Positions 1 to 12,300 of a stretch of DNA of 64,000 nucleotides are shown here, in pieces. The stretch covers positions 23,745,016-23,809,015 of the forward strand of contig NC_052475.1 in NCBI RefSeq assembly GCF_009730915.1, written 5' to 3'. Numbering within the stretch: the stretch's first letter is position 1; each line of letters begins with the position of its first letter. The notes under the pieces were generated by a model. That model had not been told where the DNA came from. It searched no databases and saw nothing but the letters and a program-made list of their open reading frames with translations. A program made the translations under genes and the position numbers. Origin of the DNA: Dioscorea cayenensis subsp. rotundata (lineage: Eukaryota; Streptophyta; Magnoliopsida; Dioscoreales; Dioscoreaceae).

Positions 1-3000
1 TTAAACTTTAAATAAAATTCACCAAATATTTTAAACTAATAAAACATCAAAAACAGAGAATCTACATTTTCTAAATAAATAAATAAATTATTAATTTATT
101 AAAAAAAAGAGACGTGTACAAAACATGCACGATGATTGAAAAGACCAAACTAAGAATGATATAAATTAGAAAAAAAAAATAATAATAATAAAAACAATAT
201 CCACTATAAGATGAAAACAAACATCAGAAGAGGATCTCCTCCCAAAGTTAATAACAGGATTCAGAAAGGCATTTTTTCACCAAATAATAAATGCAAAATC
301 TTAGTATTCATTATTTTTCTCTCAATATAACAACTACTAAAAAGAATAATTGATCAATATAAGCATTAATAACAATCATATTATGTAACTCACATAGCTC
401 ATACTATTTGGAATTAAAAATATATATATTTAAATCATTCTTCAAACCCAAAAATTCTAAACCAATAAATTCTTATCACCTAGTGCAATCATACCAATGT
501 GATGTCACTTGTCAAACTTTATAAGAAAATTAATGACTCCAGGTACAATACAACATGTGTCGAAAAATAATGCATGAGCATTGCTTATTATTGTGAGTAT
601 AAAAAAGCAATAAAAAGTAGGAGTGGATTCAATAAAGGATTCTGAATCAAGAAAAGGGGCCACATATTGAATGCATTAATTAACATCTAGATCAATGTCA
701 CTGATTGACTCAACTGTGCCCATGTGGTCATTCATTTTCTATTGTTCATGCTTCCAATTATCAAACCTAACATGTTTTCTTTCACCTAAAACTTTTGTAA
801 ATATTTTCTTGGATTACTTTTTCCTAAAAAAAGTTAATTAATATGAAAATTATAAGTTACAAAACATGATAAAAAGGCAAGTTGAAAGGGTGTGTGTATA
901 TATTTTGAAGCTGGTGAACAAAATACATTTTTAAATCTGAAATCTACATATGTTTATATTATAATCATTAGATTTTAATTTAACAACTATTATATATAAC
1001 TTTTTGCTTTTATGTGTAAGTATTTTTTATATTATATAAAAAATTTAATTATAATAAAAAGTGGAGTCACATTAATTGAAATTATTAGATGATAATAATG
1101 GAGAGAATTAATAAATGGAAAGAATAATGATGGCTACAAAGATAGTGGGAGACGAAGCCATGATGGTGACAATATAATAGTCCAAATAAAGTTTTTTTAA
1201 AAAAATTTCGACTTTGATTTGGTGTATATTTATTTATTAATAAAAAGAAATTATATTTTTAAAAATATGCTCTTATATTTTAATATTAGGAGCAAATATT
1301 ATGTATAGAGTGAAAATTTTAAAAAAAAAACAGAAGAAAAATTTATGTGATGAAAAAATAAAAACTATGAAATTTATTTGACCGGGATAACTATGAAAAA
1401 AAATAAAAACTATGAAATAAAATAAATTTATTTGGAAAAAAAATAAATTTATGTGATGATGATAAGAACATCCACATCATATACATGTGTATGGATAAGA
1501 ACAAGAAGCTATCATAATTCATCAAAACCGAGCAAGAAATAAATATATTTTAAAAATGAGAAAAAAAGTTATATTTTTCGTCTCCCACACACTCAACAAT
1601 CAACAATTCAATTGATTTTGTTTTTAAAACGGTGATATGTAACATCATCTAAACTTTGTGGGCTTCTTCATTAAATTCCATGTCATAATGACTCATATGG
1701 CTTACCAACTTAAATTATTTTTATTATTTAAATAAAAGTGATTGGTTATAGCTAAAATCTCGCTAATCACTCTTGTTTTATTTATTTTTTCAAAGATTGC
1801 TTATCTCAAGGGTTCAAAAATTCCAAAACTTAGGGCACTTATCAGAATGAAGAAAGTGACCACCACCTCCGTTCACCTTCAAACAATTATTACGTCTTGA
1901 AAGAAACCTTCCAAGAGGATCATGGAGAATCTTTTCATCATTAATTTTCTAAAACATCCAAAACTCATACTATTTTTTTTCTTTTTTATAATAAAATTTT
2001 TGGTAATTATATATGTATCTGCACTTATTTTTGCATGTAATTTTTTTTCAATGTTGTTTTTTTTAATTAATAGACAACAAATACCCTCTATTTTAAAGAA
2101 TTATTAAAACCACAATAAGATATAGAACATAAATAATATATAAATAGATTTGTTGAGAGAATAATTTAAACATTTGTTTTTTCTTTTACATTTTTATGTC
2201 ATATTATTTGAAGATTCAAATTGGCTTTTTAATGTTGTTTTTATTTAATTTTTTTATCTTGAATTTTATAACTAAGATTATATAAAACTATTCAAATTTG
2301 TGATCTCAATTTAATTTAGATATAATCCAAAGAGCTCAATAGCATGGATTTATATAAAAAATTTAAATAATCAAATTACAAAATAGTCGTCTACTATGAT
2401 TAGTCACTTCAATAATCCAATTGTAATCCATATATATTGGCAAAATATTTGCTCTCATCATTGTACTCAATTTTTCATTAGAGTAAAATCTCTATTTTTT
2501 TACCAGTGATTTTTCATGATTTTGAATTTTTCATATAAATAATTGTGTTATTTATTTATTTTTATTTATTTTTGGTAACTATCGTTCGTTATTTCTCAAA
2601 GAGACATTTAATTTGTTTGTTCATATTGCTGATAGGATATACATTTTATACTTTTGTCATTTATCATAAATTTTTCACAAAAACTTTTTACACGAAAAAC
2701 CTGCTACATTATTTACTTTGTGTTTTTAAATATAGTTTTAAAATTATGATTTAGTTATTACCGTAAAAAAAATTATTACATAAATAAAATAGTCCTTAGT
2801 GGTTTTTCACCTTTTAGACATGCCATAAATTACGGAGCGCCACCTTGTCATGGCCCATAAATGTCACGTGAAAAAAACAAGTGCCACAAAAAATTTAAAA
2901 ATATGAATAAAAAAATTATATGTTAAATTAATAACAAGTCCATATTCTGAGAATAAGAGTCACATATGCACACAAAATATAAAATATTAGTAACTATTTA

Positions 3001-3010
3001 GCATTTAATA
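1..3010. other. AT-rich intergenic DNA, no gene seen
   Basis: Very AT-rich sequence with many poly-A and poly-T runs. The short open frames here have low-complexity, hydrophobic translations with no family resemblance, as expected of random AT-rich DNA. I see no RNA gene and no bounded repeat. Confidence 0.7.
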
Positions 3011-3719
3011 TTTGAAAATAACTTCGCAATAATAAATCTTAAATAGAGTTGCATATCAAATTTGGTTCTGATTACTTGAATGACTTCTCTACCCTCGCTA
3101 TCACCCATTGACTATTCAAAAGCTTATTTTTCCACGTGCCGATCACGTGCTGGCTGCTTGACGAATCTAATTGTTTGGTTTTATATTGTGACCGTTCTGT
3201 CCTTGCTTCTAGATCGCCGATTTTTCAATAAATCTCTGTCGTACACTAGCGGGCCCCATTGTTTTTAGAAAATTACCAAATTATCCCCGCTGTTGTTGTG
3301 AAACATTTATTTATTAAATTGTTTTATGATGTATTCTTTTTTAGAAATTATTTTTATATTTATTTTATCTGTAGATGATACATTTATATTCAGAAAAAAA
3401 AATATGGCAATTTTTTTTTGTATTTAATAGATGTATCTATATATAGAAAATTATTATAAATTATAAATAATTTATAATATAGATATTTTTATGCTAAAAA
3501 AATGTTATGACAATATGCTGTATAATGTATGAAATTAAAAATTATTTTTATTATATTCGTAATGCAAAATTTTTAGATTTATCATTCCGTTGTAGTTGCC
3601 ATTTTATATGTCCTGATTTTTGTTGAATGAATATAATTTTTTTTTTTTTTGCAAAAAAACAAATGTTAGAATCCTCCATCTAATCAAGTTACAAAATAGT
3701 ACGTTGATATCTTTGAAAA
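3011..3719 (+). repeat. Direct repeat, copy 1 (left flank of the Mutator-like element)
   Basis: About 709 bp nearly identical to 6144-6856; the few differences are mostly run lengths. Both copies begin and end with the 8-mer tttgaaaa (3011-3018 and 3712-3719 here). Each contains two CACGTG cores near its start, in the stretch around 3134-3150. A 62-residue open frame (3080-3268) is kept in both copies, but that is expected from recent duplication and matches no family I know. Confidence 0.85.
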
Positions 3720-3949
3720 GTGGAAATTGCCAAAAACACTCAGAAGTTTCATAATATCGCTAAAAACACCCTTTAGTTTTTGACCCTCAAAAACCCCTTC
3801 CTTTTCAATTCAATGATTTTTTTAAACCCCCAAACATCTAATAGTGATTGATAGAATTAATTTGGAATTTTTTTGGGACGAAATTGTCCCTCAAGTGGGA
3901 AGTTGTGGCAAGTGTGACGAGATTTCGACTATAATGCCCTTGGGTGCAA

Positions 3950-4220
3950 TGAGTTTCTATTTAAAAAATGAAGCTTCTATTTAAAAATATGAGGTATGAG
4001 GTTCTGTTTAAAAAATGAGTTTCCTGTTTAAAAAATGAGTTTTCTATTTAAAAAAATGAGTTTTTCGTTTAAAAAAATGAGTTTTCTGTTTAAGAAATGA
4101 GTTTTTTGTATAAGAAATGAGATTTGCTTTAAAAAATGAGGGCTCTGCTTTAAGAAATGAGTTTTCTGCTTAAGAAATGAGGTTTTTGTTTAAAAATGAG
4201 GTCTCGTTTAAGAAATGAGT
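3950..4220 (+). repeat. Minisatellite array, TTTAARAAATGAG-type units
   Basis: An irregular array of roughly 18-20 bp units around 'gttttctgtttaagaaatga'. The same unit recurs at about 4845-4915, 5520-5575 and 5755-5950, so arrays bracket both GC-rich blocks of the Mutator-like element. Units differ by substitutions and A-run length. Confidence 0.8.
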
Positions 4221-4348
4221 TTTTGTGGTGTATTTATCACCCCAAAAATCTCTTTATGCAGTTAGCTTTGGGCAGATGAGACAAAAGCACGCGCTCACAA
4301 TCACAGTCACGTTGCATGAAAAATGGGATTTCAAGTTCAGAGAAAAAG

Positions 4349-5022
4349 GTGCAACCTTTCGATGCCTTCGCTCGACGACGAGGAGCATGCGGTCTTCCCC
4401 GAGGTCGACGACGAAGAAGATGAAAGAGATGAGGTCGACGGCGTGGGAAGGCGATGAAAAACGAAGACGAAGATCGGCGAGATCGAACCCTCATCGGCGC
4501 CGCCTCCCTCCGCTCCTCGTCACCGACTTAGGCACCATGGATCCAAACCCCGGGAATGATCCCTAACCCTAACCCTATTGCTATCCATGTTGCGGTCTCC
4601 GCGATCGAGAATGGTTCCGCTTCGAGTTCAACTCGTCTTATCCGACGTCACCACCGAAGACCTCACCACTCCGACCGCACGAGGAACGTCGCCAACCGGA
4701 TCGCCAACGCCGATAAAGATTTTCTCCTTTAAGACCCCACACGAGCGAGGCACCTCCGAGATCGCTCGCCGATCTCGAGCTCGAGACTCAAGCGTTCGCG
4801 CGAGATCAACGACGATGAGATACTCAATGTCCCTACTCAATGAGGTCTTTGTTTAAAAAATAAGCTCTCTGTTTAAGAAATGAGTTCTCCGCTTTAAGAA
4901 ATGAGTTCTCTGTTTATATGCTTGTTTGTCTTTGTTTAACTATCAATGTTTCGCTTTAATATATTGCGCTTACGTTTAAAAAAAGTGCTTAAATATCGTT
5001 GTTTCTATTTAAATATGTACGA
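4349..5022 (+). repeat. Tandem block A: captured GC-rich gene fragment plus array
   Basis: The first of two tandem copies of about 674 bp; the second starts at 5023. The GC-rich, CpG-rich part (about 4356-4830) contrasts sharply with the AT-rich surroundings. It reads like plant coding sequence: an acidic start (MPSLDDEEHAVFPEVDDEED), an Asn-Pro-rich stretch over a ccctaaccctaaccc run, then a segment containing NVANRIANA and FSFKTPH. No single open frame spans it. I do not recognise the donor gene. Confidence 0.65.
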
Positions 5023-5686
5023 GTGCAACCTTTCGATGCCTTCGCTCGACGACGAGGGAGCATGCGGTCTTCCCCGAGGTCGACGACGAAGAAGATGAAA
5101 AGAGATGAGGGTCGACGCAGTGGGAAGACGATGAAGGCGAAGACGAAGACGGCGAGATCGAACCCTCATCGGCGCCGCTTCCTCCCTCCGTTCCGCCACG
5201 CGACTTAGGCACCATGGATCCAAACCCCGGAATGATCCCTAACCCTAACCCTATCAGCTATCCATGTTGCGGTCTCCGCGATCGAGAATGGTTCCGTTCA
5301 GTTCGACTTTCGCCTTATCCGACGTCGCCATCGAAGACCTCACCACTCCGATGCCGAGGAACGTCGCCAACCGGATCGCCAACGCCAATAAAGATTTCTC
5401 CTTTAAGACCCCACACGAGCAGCTACCTCGAGATCGCTCGCCCGGATCTCGGAGCTCGACGACTCAGCGTTCGCGCGAGATCAGCGACGATGAGATACTC
5501 AATGTCCCTACTCAATGAGGGTCTCGCTTTAAAAAAATAAAGCTCTCTGTTTAAGAAATGAGTTCTCTGCTTTATATGCTTGTTTGTCTTTGTTTAACTA
5601 TCGATGTTTCGCTTTTAATATATTGCGTTTACGCTTTAAAAAAAGTGCTTAAATATCGTTGTTTCTATTTAAATATGTACGAGTGG
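5023..5686 (+). repeat. Tandem block B: second copy of the captured fragment
   Basis: A repeat of the 4349-5022 block with scattered substitutions and small indels. It has the same order: acidic segment, Asn-Pro-rich stretch, NVANRIANAN-containing segment, then minisatellite units and the tail 'gtttctatttaaatatgtac'. The two blocks have diverged more from each other than the two 0.7-kb flanks have. The internal duplication is therefore probably older than the flank duplication (inference). Confidence 0.7.
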
Positions 5687-6143
5687 CCAAGATTAATTGG
5701 TTTTTTTATATCCAGGATTAATTTATCACGTAAATATTTATTTTTCCGTTTAAATATTAATGTTTTTGTTTAAAAAATGAGTTTTATGTTTAAAAAAATG
5801 AGGTTTCTGTTTAAGAAATGAGTTTTTTTGTTTAAGAAATAGGGTTTCGCATTTTAAGAAATGAGGTTTCTCGTTTAAGAAATGACTCTCTGTTTAAGAA
5901 ATGAACTCTCTGTTTAAAAATGAGATCTCTGCTTTAAGAAATGAGTACGTGGAAAAAGGAATGTAAAAAGAATGAAAAATATATCGCAAAAAGGTTTAAG
6001 AACGATGATGGAATTTCATAACGCAGGGGTAAAAAGGGTGAAACAATAAAGGAAGGGTTGTCGAGGGATGCAAAAACTCACGAGTAAATGTTTGGGAAGT
6101 TTTGAAATTATCGAGGGGTAAACAGTAATTTTAAATAGAGTAA

Positions 6144-6856
6144 TTTGAAAATAACTTCGCAATAATAAATCTTAAATAGAGTTGCATATCAAATTTGGTT
6201 CTGATTACTTGAATGACTTCTCTACCCTCGCTATCACCCATTGACTATTCAAAAAGCTTATTTTTTTCCACGTGCCGATCACGTGCTGGCTGCTTGACGA
6301 ATCTAATTGTTTGGTTTTATATTGTGACCGTTCTGTCCTTGCTTCTAGATCGCCGATTTTTCAATAAATCTCTGTCGTACACTAGCGGGCCCCATTGTTT
6401 TTAGAAAATTACCAAATTATCCCCGCTGTTGTTGTGAAACATTTATTTATTAAATTGTTTTATGATGTATTCTTTTTTAGAAATTATTTTTATATTTATT
6501 TTATCTGTAGATGATACATTTATATTCAGAAAAAAAAAATATGGCAATTTTTTTTTGTATTTAATAGATGTATCTATATATAGAAAATTATTATAAATTA
6601 TAAATAATTTATAATATAGATATTTTTATGCTAAAAAAATGTTATGACAATATGCTGTATAATGTATGAAATTAAAAATTATTTTTATTATATTCGTAAT
6701 GCAAAATTTTTAGATTTATCATTCCGTTGTAGTTGCCATTTTATATGTCCTGATTTTTGTTGAATGAATATAATTTTTTTTTTTTTTGCAAAAAAACAAA
6801 TGTTAGAATCCTCCATCTAATCAAGTTACAAAATAGTACGTTGATATCTTTGAAAA
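6144..6856 (+). repeat. Direct repeat, copy 2 (right flank)
   Basis: Nearly identical to 3011-3719 and again bounded by tttgaaaa (6144-6151 and 6849-6856). Beyond 6856 the sequence (caactaaattg...) differs from what follows copy 1, so the duplicated unit ends here. Confidence 0.85.
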
Positions 6857-8780
6857 CAACTAAATTGCTGAATAATGCATGCACTTTATATTAATAAAAG
6901 TATAATTATAAAAAATTGAGAATCTAATAAGTCATTGTTATATAAAGGAGTATGTTTGTGAAAAGCATATGTGTGTTTTCAAAGTCATAAGTTGGTTTTA
7001 CTCCCAAAGTCAAATAAAACAATGATATAACGTTTGGTAATCTAATCAAGAAATTGCAAAATTTACTGACCCACTACCAACTTTGTTTTTTCTACACTAA
7101 ATTTAAAATGTAATAATGTTTGATGGTTCAATTAACCAAATGACAATTAAATTGAAGAGATATGGCATTCTTACCAAACATCTAATTTAAGTTTGGTTTG
7201 ATAAAAAAAATTTGTTTGGTGCTAAGAGTACAAATGGATAATACAAGCAAGGAACAATCTAATATATGAGAATTAGGCAAATTTATTTGTTATTAATATG
7301 ATGTTTAATAGTGCACTAGATTCATATTTTTCTAAATAAGACAATGTTTGATAGTCCATTTCAGAAACAAACATTTTTTAGTAAATTTTGGATAGATATT
7401 TAATATAGTGTTCTTTACTTATTTATGACTCTATCTATACATGGATAAGAATATATATATAGTGGCAAACTTTCTTGAATTCATGTTCTTTTATTTTCAA
7501 GACAAGTATAGCACTAATTTTGAAGCTGGATAAATCTGAAATTACAGGTGTGTACCCCATAGTAAATCATTTTTAATGCATGCATGAAAGATTGAGAATT
7601 TTAGATATATACACAAGTATATAAAACTTTAAATCCAATTAACTGTATATTATTATTTAATAATAAGTTTTATACATGGAAAAAAGACTCAAGTCGGAGA
7701 GAAATTTGGCCATCATTATCAGGTGTAACCTGAACTTTATGGTTTCATCATTAAGATGAGAAGGATGACACATAATCTTAGTCATAGATAAAAATTTATT
7801 ACCTCTTTCCTTTGTCAATGTCACTTATGATAGATGATTTATCTCCTCAATTACATCTACTTTAGAGTTGATGTTTGCCTTTGCTTATTTTTTACTATAT
7901 TATGTTTTTATTGTTATGTTGGTTTGATATCAAATAACTTTTATTTTCAATAAACCAATAGTTTATTTATTTATATAAAAAATTTCGAGTTATTATTAAT
8001 TGCAAATAAGCTTATATTTAAAACATTTTTTTTTATAATTATTATATCTATACATTTGAAACTATTTAAAAAATAAAAATTACAAAATACTTAAGCGAGT
8101 GCAAAAATATATATATATATATATACTTCATCCGTTTCTTTTTTTGTCAAATTTATCCTGCTTCACACTCATTAAGAAAATTGGTTGAAATTAGTTAACA
8201 ATCTAAATTTTATAATAAATTTTATTACTTTTCAGGACTAACCCTATTTAAAATTCCACTAAGTGAAGTATATATTTAATACTTAGTTGATTGTAACTTA
8301 TTAAAAATTGTACAACTACATTAAATTAAAAGGTAAATTTAAAGAAAAAATTATTTAATGCTACAAATTTTTTTTTAAAGTGACAAATAAAAAAAACACA
8401 AATAAAAGCTCAAGAATGTGATAAGTAAAAAAAAACCGGAGGAGCATAAAAAGAAATTTTATGGAATACCTCATACTAAACTATAATACAGAAACACATA
8501 CACAAATATCTAAATTGTTCTCAGGAACTGCACAAAAAGCGTACATAATTCTGATTTTTTTAAAGGTATATAGCCTTTTAAAAAAATTAGATAAGTTTTA
8601 TAAAAAAATGCATGTATTTAATTATTTAAATACACTTATAAAAATAATATATTTATCTATTTAATTATTTATATAGACTCCACAAGTTCAACATAGGCAT
8701 AAAAGTCACACAAAAAAAATTTATTTCTTTCTTAATTGATTTTAATTAAAAACATTATATAAATAATTAAAAATGTATGA
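6857..8780. other. AT-rich intergenic DNA, no gene seen
   Basis: AT-rich sequence with a (TA)n run near 8107-8125. No splice-supported coding potential. The open frame at 8461-8664 is Lys/Ile/Leu-rich low complexity. The last part, up to 9328, probably contains the promoter and leader of the TauE gene and becomes more GC-rich from about 8830. Confidence 0.65.
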
Positions 8781-9328
8781 TGCAAGCAAAGAGTCCTAAC
8801 ATCTAATCTCAAGCATATTAAACACATTAAAACCGGGCTTAACCGGGCCGAACCCATTAACGGAACTGGTTAGAAACTCGTACGGTTCTTTGAAAAACAG
8901 TACAAGCCCGACTTCCATTTGGATCCGGACCGAAAGGATCCGATGCCCACGCAGTCGTGCGGAAACTACCACACACGTCAAAGGGAAACGGTGTGAGGGA
9001 CGTGTATTAAACGTTTCGGAAACGCATTGTGGAAACGAATTCTTGATACTTGGGGTTTAAATTGCTTTCCAGGCATTAACACGAGCTTTCCGTAATTGTG
9101 TTGAAGGACGAGGGGTATTTTCGGTACCATCGCATCAATATAAACATTGGGCTGGTGTCTCCCCGCCAAGCTCCCCTTCTCAACCAGAGATCTCGTCGGA
9201 GTGCGAATCCCGAGGCACTGGTCGTCGGCGGCGGCGGAGGAGTTCTCCTTTCCCCTTCTTCTTTGTCTCCGGGTGCGCCCGGTGATCTCTGGAGATCAAA
9301 CCCAACGAAATCGTTGTGGGAAAGTGAA

Positions 9329-12300
9329 ATGGAAGGGAAATGGTGCGTGGTTCTCGTCTTGGCGCTGTTGGCCGCGGCGGCTCTTGTTTCTGCGGATCGG
9401 GGCTTGAAGATCGGAAGCTCGACGGAGAGCGGCGGCGGCGGCGACGAAGGAGGTGGAGTGAGGACGTACTTGTTGCAGGTCGTGGAGTTCTTGTGGCAGC
9501 CGGATGAGTCGTCGTATCAGCATGTCTGGCCGGTAAGAGAGAGAGAGAGATGAGATCTTTTTTTGAGGTTTTTTTTTTTAGGGTTTTTTAGACTTTGGGT
9601 TTTGTGGTTTGGTTGATTGATCTTGTTGTTGGAGCAGGAGATGAGATTTGGGTGGGAGATCGTTGTGGGATCGTTCATTGGGTTCTTGGGTGCGGCGTTC
9701 GGGAGCGTTGGTGGTGTCGGCGGTGGGGGGATTTTCGTCCCCATGCTCACGTTGATCATCGGTTTTGATCCCAAATCCTCCACCGCCATCTCCAAATGTA
9801 AGCCTTTTTTCCTTTTTCTTTTTGTGCATTTGTTTTTGCCTGTAATCTAGGGGTCTGGTTGCTGGTTTTCTTGTACTGGATTCATTTTATTATTATTATA
9901 TATATTTTTTTCAATGGAAATATTCATAGTGTTGACCTTGCGGTGAATGGAGGAAGGTAAACTGGTAAAGTAACTGGCTTTGAGTTAACATATTATATAG
10001 GCCTTGTGAAAGTTGTAATTGTTTTGTGTGCCCCTTCAAAATTTTGGTTTTGAAGACGTATTCATGTAATTATAAATTTTGCAGGGTTGTATATGCAATT
10101 ATCAGTCTCTAGTCTCTACAAATACAATGGTTATTTTGTATGCAAGAATGAAAAAGACACCGGTTTTTTTCCGTATAGATGCTCGTCACATGACTGTCAA
10201 TTTTTTATGCCAAAGAAATTGAATTTTGTAGGGATACACAAAATGGATACACAAAATATGAATTGTTTGAGGGGTGTTTATGGAAAAAGCAAAACAAAGC
10301 TTACAATAACACTGGCAATAAGATTATCTGTTGAAAACTTTGTTTCCTTCTGTGGATGATAAAAGGACAGGCTAGTGAACAACGTTCGATGGATATGACT
10401 GACGAAACATGAGCTCTTTGTGACAAATGAGTTGGCGTGTATAGCTGACTTTCTTATCTTATTAACTAGAAAAAGATATCCTCAAACAGTATTAATTGTT
10501 TCTTTGTTTATTTTCAATTATGTTATTCTGTTTTTGTTTTTGTCAATTTGTTTGTTTGTATCCTTATATAATGCAGAACTTGCAGAGGGTAGAATCAATT
10601 TATGCTTTAGTTATTTAGATGATGCAACTTGTCAGTTAACATTCTTTTTTTCCCTGCAATTTTAAGAAAATTTTTTTTATCATGAAACTATGATTTGTTA
10701 ACATTGTTTGATCATGGTTATCTGGAACCAAGTACTGAATTCCAAGCATTTTGAACAGGTATGATCATGGGTGCAGCAGGGTCTACCGTCTACTATAATC
10801 TTAAGCTGAGACATCCAACTCTAGACATGCCTATTATAGACTATGATCTAGCTTTGCTTTTCCAACCTATGCTCATGCTGGGGATTAGTATCGGAGTCAT
10901 TTTCAATGTGATTTTTGCTGACTGGATGGTTACTGTTCTTCTAATAATTTTGTTCTTGGGTAAGTTCATGTCTCTTTTGTCTTCCCTTAAGTTGATAAAT
11001 GTTCTCTTTTTAATGTGTTTATTTGTTTTTTTTTCTTTTGACAGGCACATCAACCAAAGGCATTTCTTAGAGGTGTTGATACATGGAAGAAAGAGACCAT
11101 TGCTAAGAAGGTAAACTTCAGGGCCCATCATTTTATTCTTGGATGGTGTGTGATTGAATCTACTTGAAATCCTTGTTCACTTGTACACTTTTGGTCTTAT
11201 CTCAGGAGGCTGCTAAACAGATAGCATCATCTGGTAAGATGGTTTTTCATTTCTAAGGTATCATATTGTTTGTAATGGCAGAAGCTTAGTTCTCATTTTG
11301 ATGTGGTGCAGGAAGTGAAGAAATAGAATACAAAGCAATTCCTAGTGGTCCTGGAAATCATAAAGAAGCTAAGAAGACTGCAGAAACAGAGGTAAGTAAG
11401 AAATTTGAGCTTCTGCTTTAGTCTTCAAGGCAGTTGAATCTCACAGTAGCTAGAATTTTAGGTTCCAGTTCTTCAGAATGTCTGCTGGAAAGAGCTTGGC
11501 CTTCTTGTCTTTGTGTGGGTTGCATTTCTTATACTACAGATCACGAAGGTCAGTTTAATGCTTTTATCTGCTGTAATTTATCTACACCTCAATTAACTTT
11601 TTGATTTATCTTGATTTTACTTGTGTCATGCAGAATTATACAGAATCTTGTTCAGAATGGTATTGGATCTTAAATGCGCTGCAGGTCCCATTTCTTCCTT
11701 TATTTGTGCCTCAGACTAAATTTAGTGGAGTTGGTTTAGCACTTCAACTTCAGCACGTAAGATGTCTTCCAATGATATATTGCAGATCCCTGTCTCTGTT
11801 GGGGTGACTTCGTATGAAGCTGTGAACTTATACACAGGAAAGAGAGTGATTGCATCCAAGGGAGATGAAGGAACAAGCTGGAAAGTTCTTCAGTTAGTTA
11901 TGTACTGCTTAACTGGCATTCTGGCCGGCATCGTTGGAGGATTGCTTGGTTTGGGTGGAGGGTTTATCTTAGGTCCTCTTTTCTTGGAGCTTGGTGTGCC
12001 ACCTCAGGTCTGTGTTCTGTCGATTTTAAATGCTTTTTTTTAGTGATCACATACCAATTTCAATGTTCAGTGAATTTAGTCCTGAGTTGTTAATACACTA
12101 GATATTGAACTTTTGAAGCACACATGTCATGTCATACTCTTTGATGTCGTAATCAACAACTCTTGTGCATTTAACTTGCAGGAGTGATCACAAAGTTATA
12201 AGTGTTGACAGTGATTGAATAACATGTCATTAATTTTGGTTACGGTTGGGAAGTCAAATATCATATCATAATTAAAACTCAATAGCATGCAAGGCATTGC

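Larger units (their letters stand above)
3720..6143. mobile_element. Mutator-like non-autonomous element carrying gene fragments (Pack-MULE-like)
   Basis: About 2.4 kb lying exactly between the two 0.7-kb direct repeats. The left end (from 3721: ggaaattgccaaaaacactc) resembles the reverse complement of the right end (about 6060-6135: aaattactgtttacccctcg). Both then continue into similar 'tttcataatatcgc' / 'taatttcaaaac' stretches, giving long degenerate terminal inverted repeats of the style seen in plant MULEs. The 8-mer tttgaaaa abuts both ends and could be the target-site duplication. The interior has no transposase. It holds low-complexity arrays and two copies of a GC-rich block that reads like captured exon sequence. 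The family call rests on end structure and cargo only. An unusual long-terminal-repeat arrangement is the less likely alternative. Confidence 0.55.

Noticed and set aside
4550-4580. Interstitial telomeric repeat
   Set aside because: The ccctaaccctaaccctat run (also near 5240) is only two to three units. It sits inside the captured coding-like fragment, where it reads as Asn-Pro repeats.
3011-6856. LTR retrotransposon with 0.7-kb LTRs
   Set aside because: The repeats lack TG...CA ends. I see no primer-binding site, polypurine tract or gag/pol similarity, and the same 8-mer also marks the inner junctions, which the LTR model does not explain. Kept only as a weak alternative.
10087-10665. Extra exons in the second TauE intron
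   Set aside because: Two open frames occur there, but neither has splice sites in phase, and exons 2 and 3 already join to give the continuous family sequence [16 protein letters not shown].
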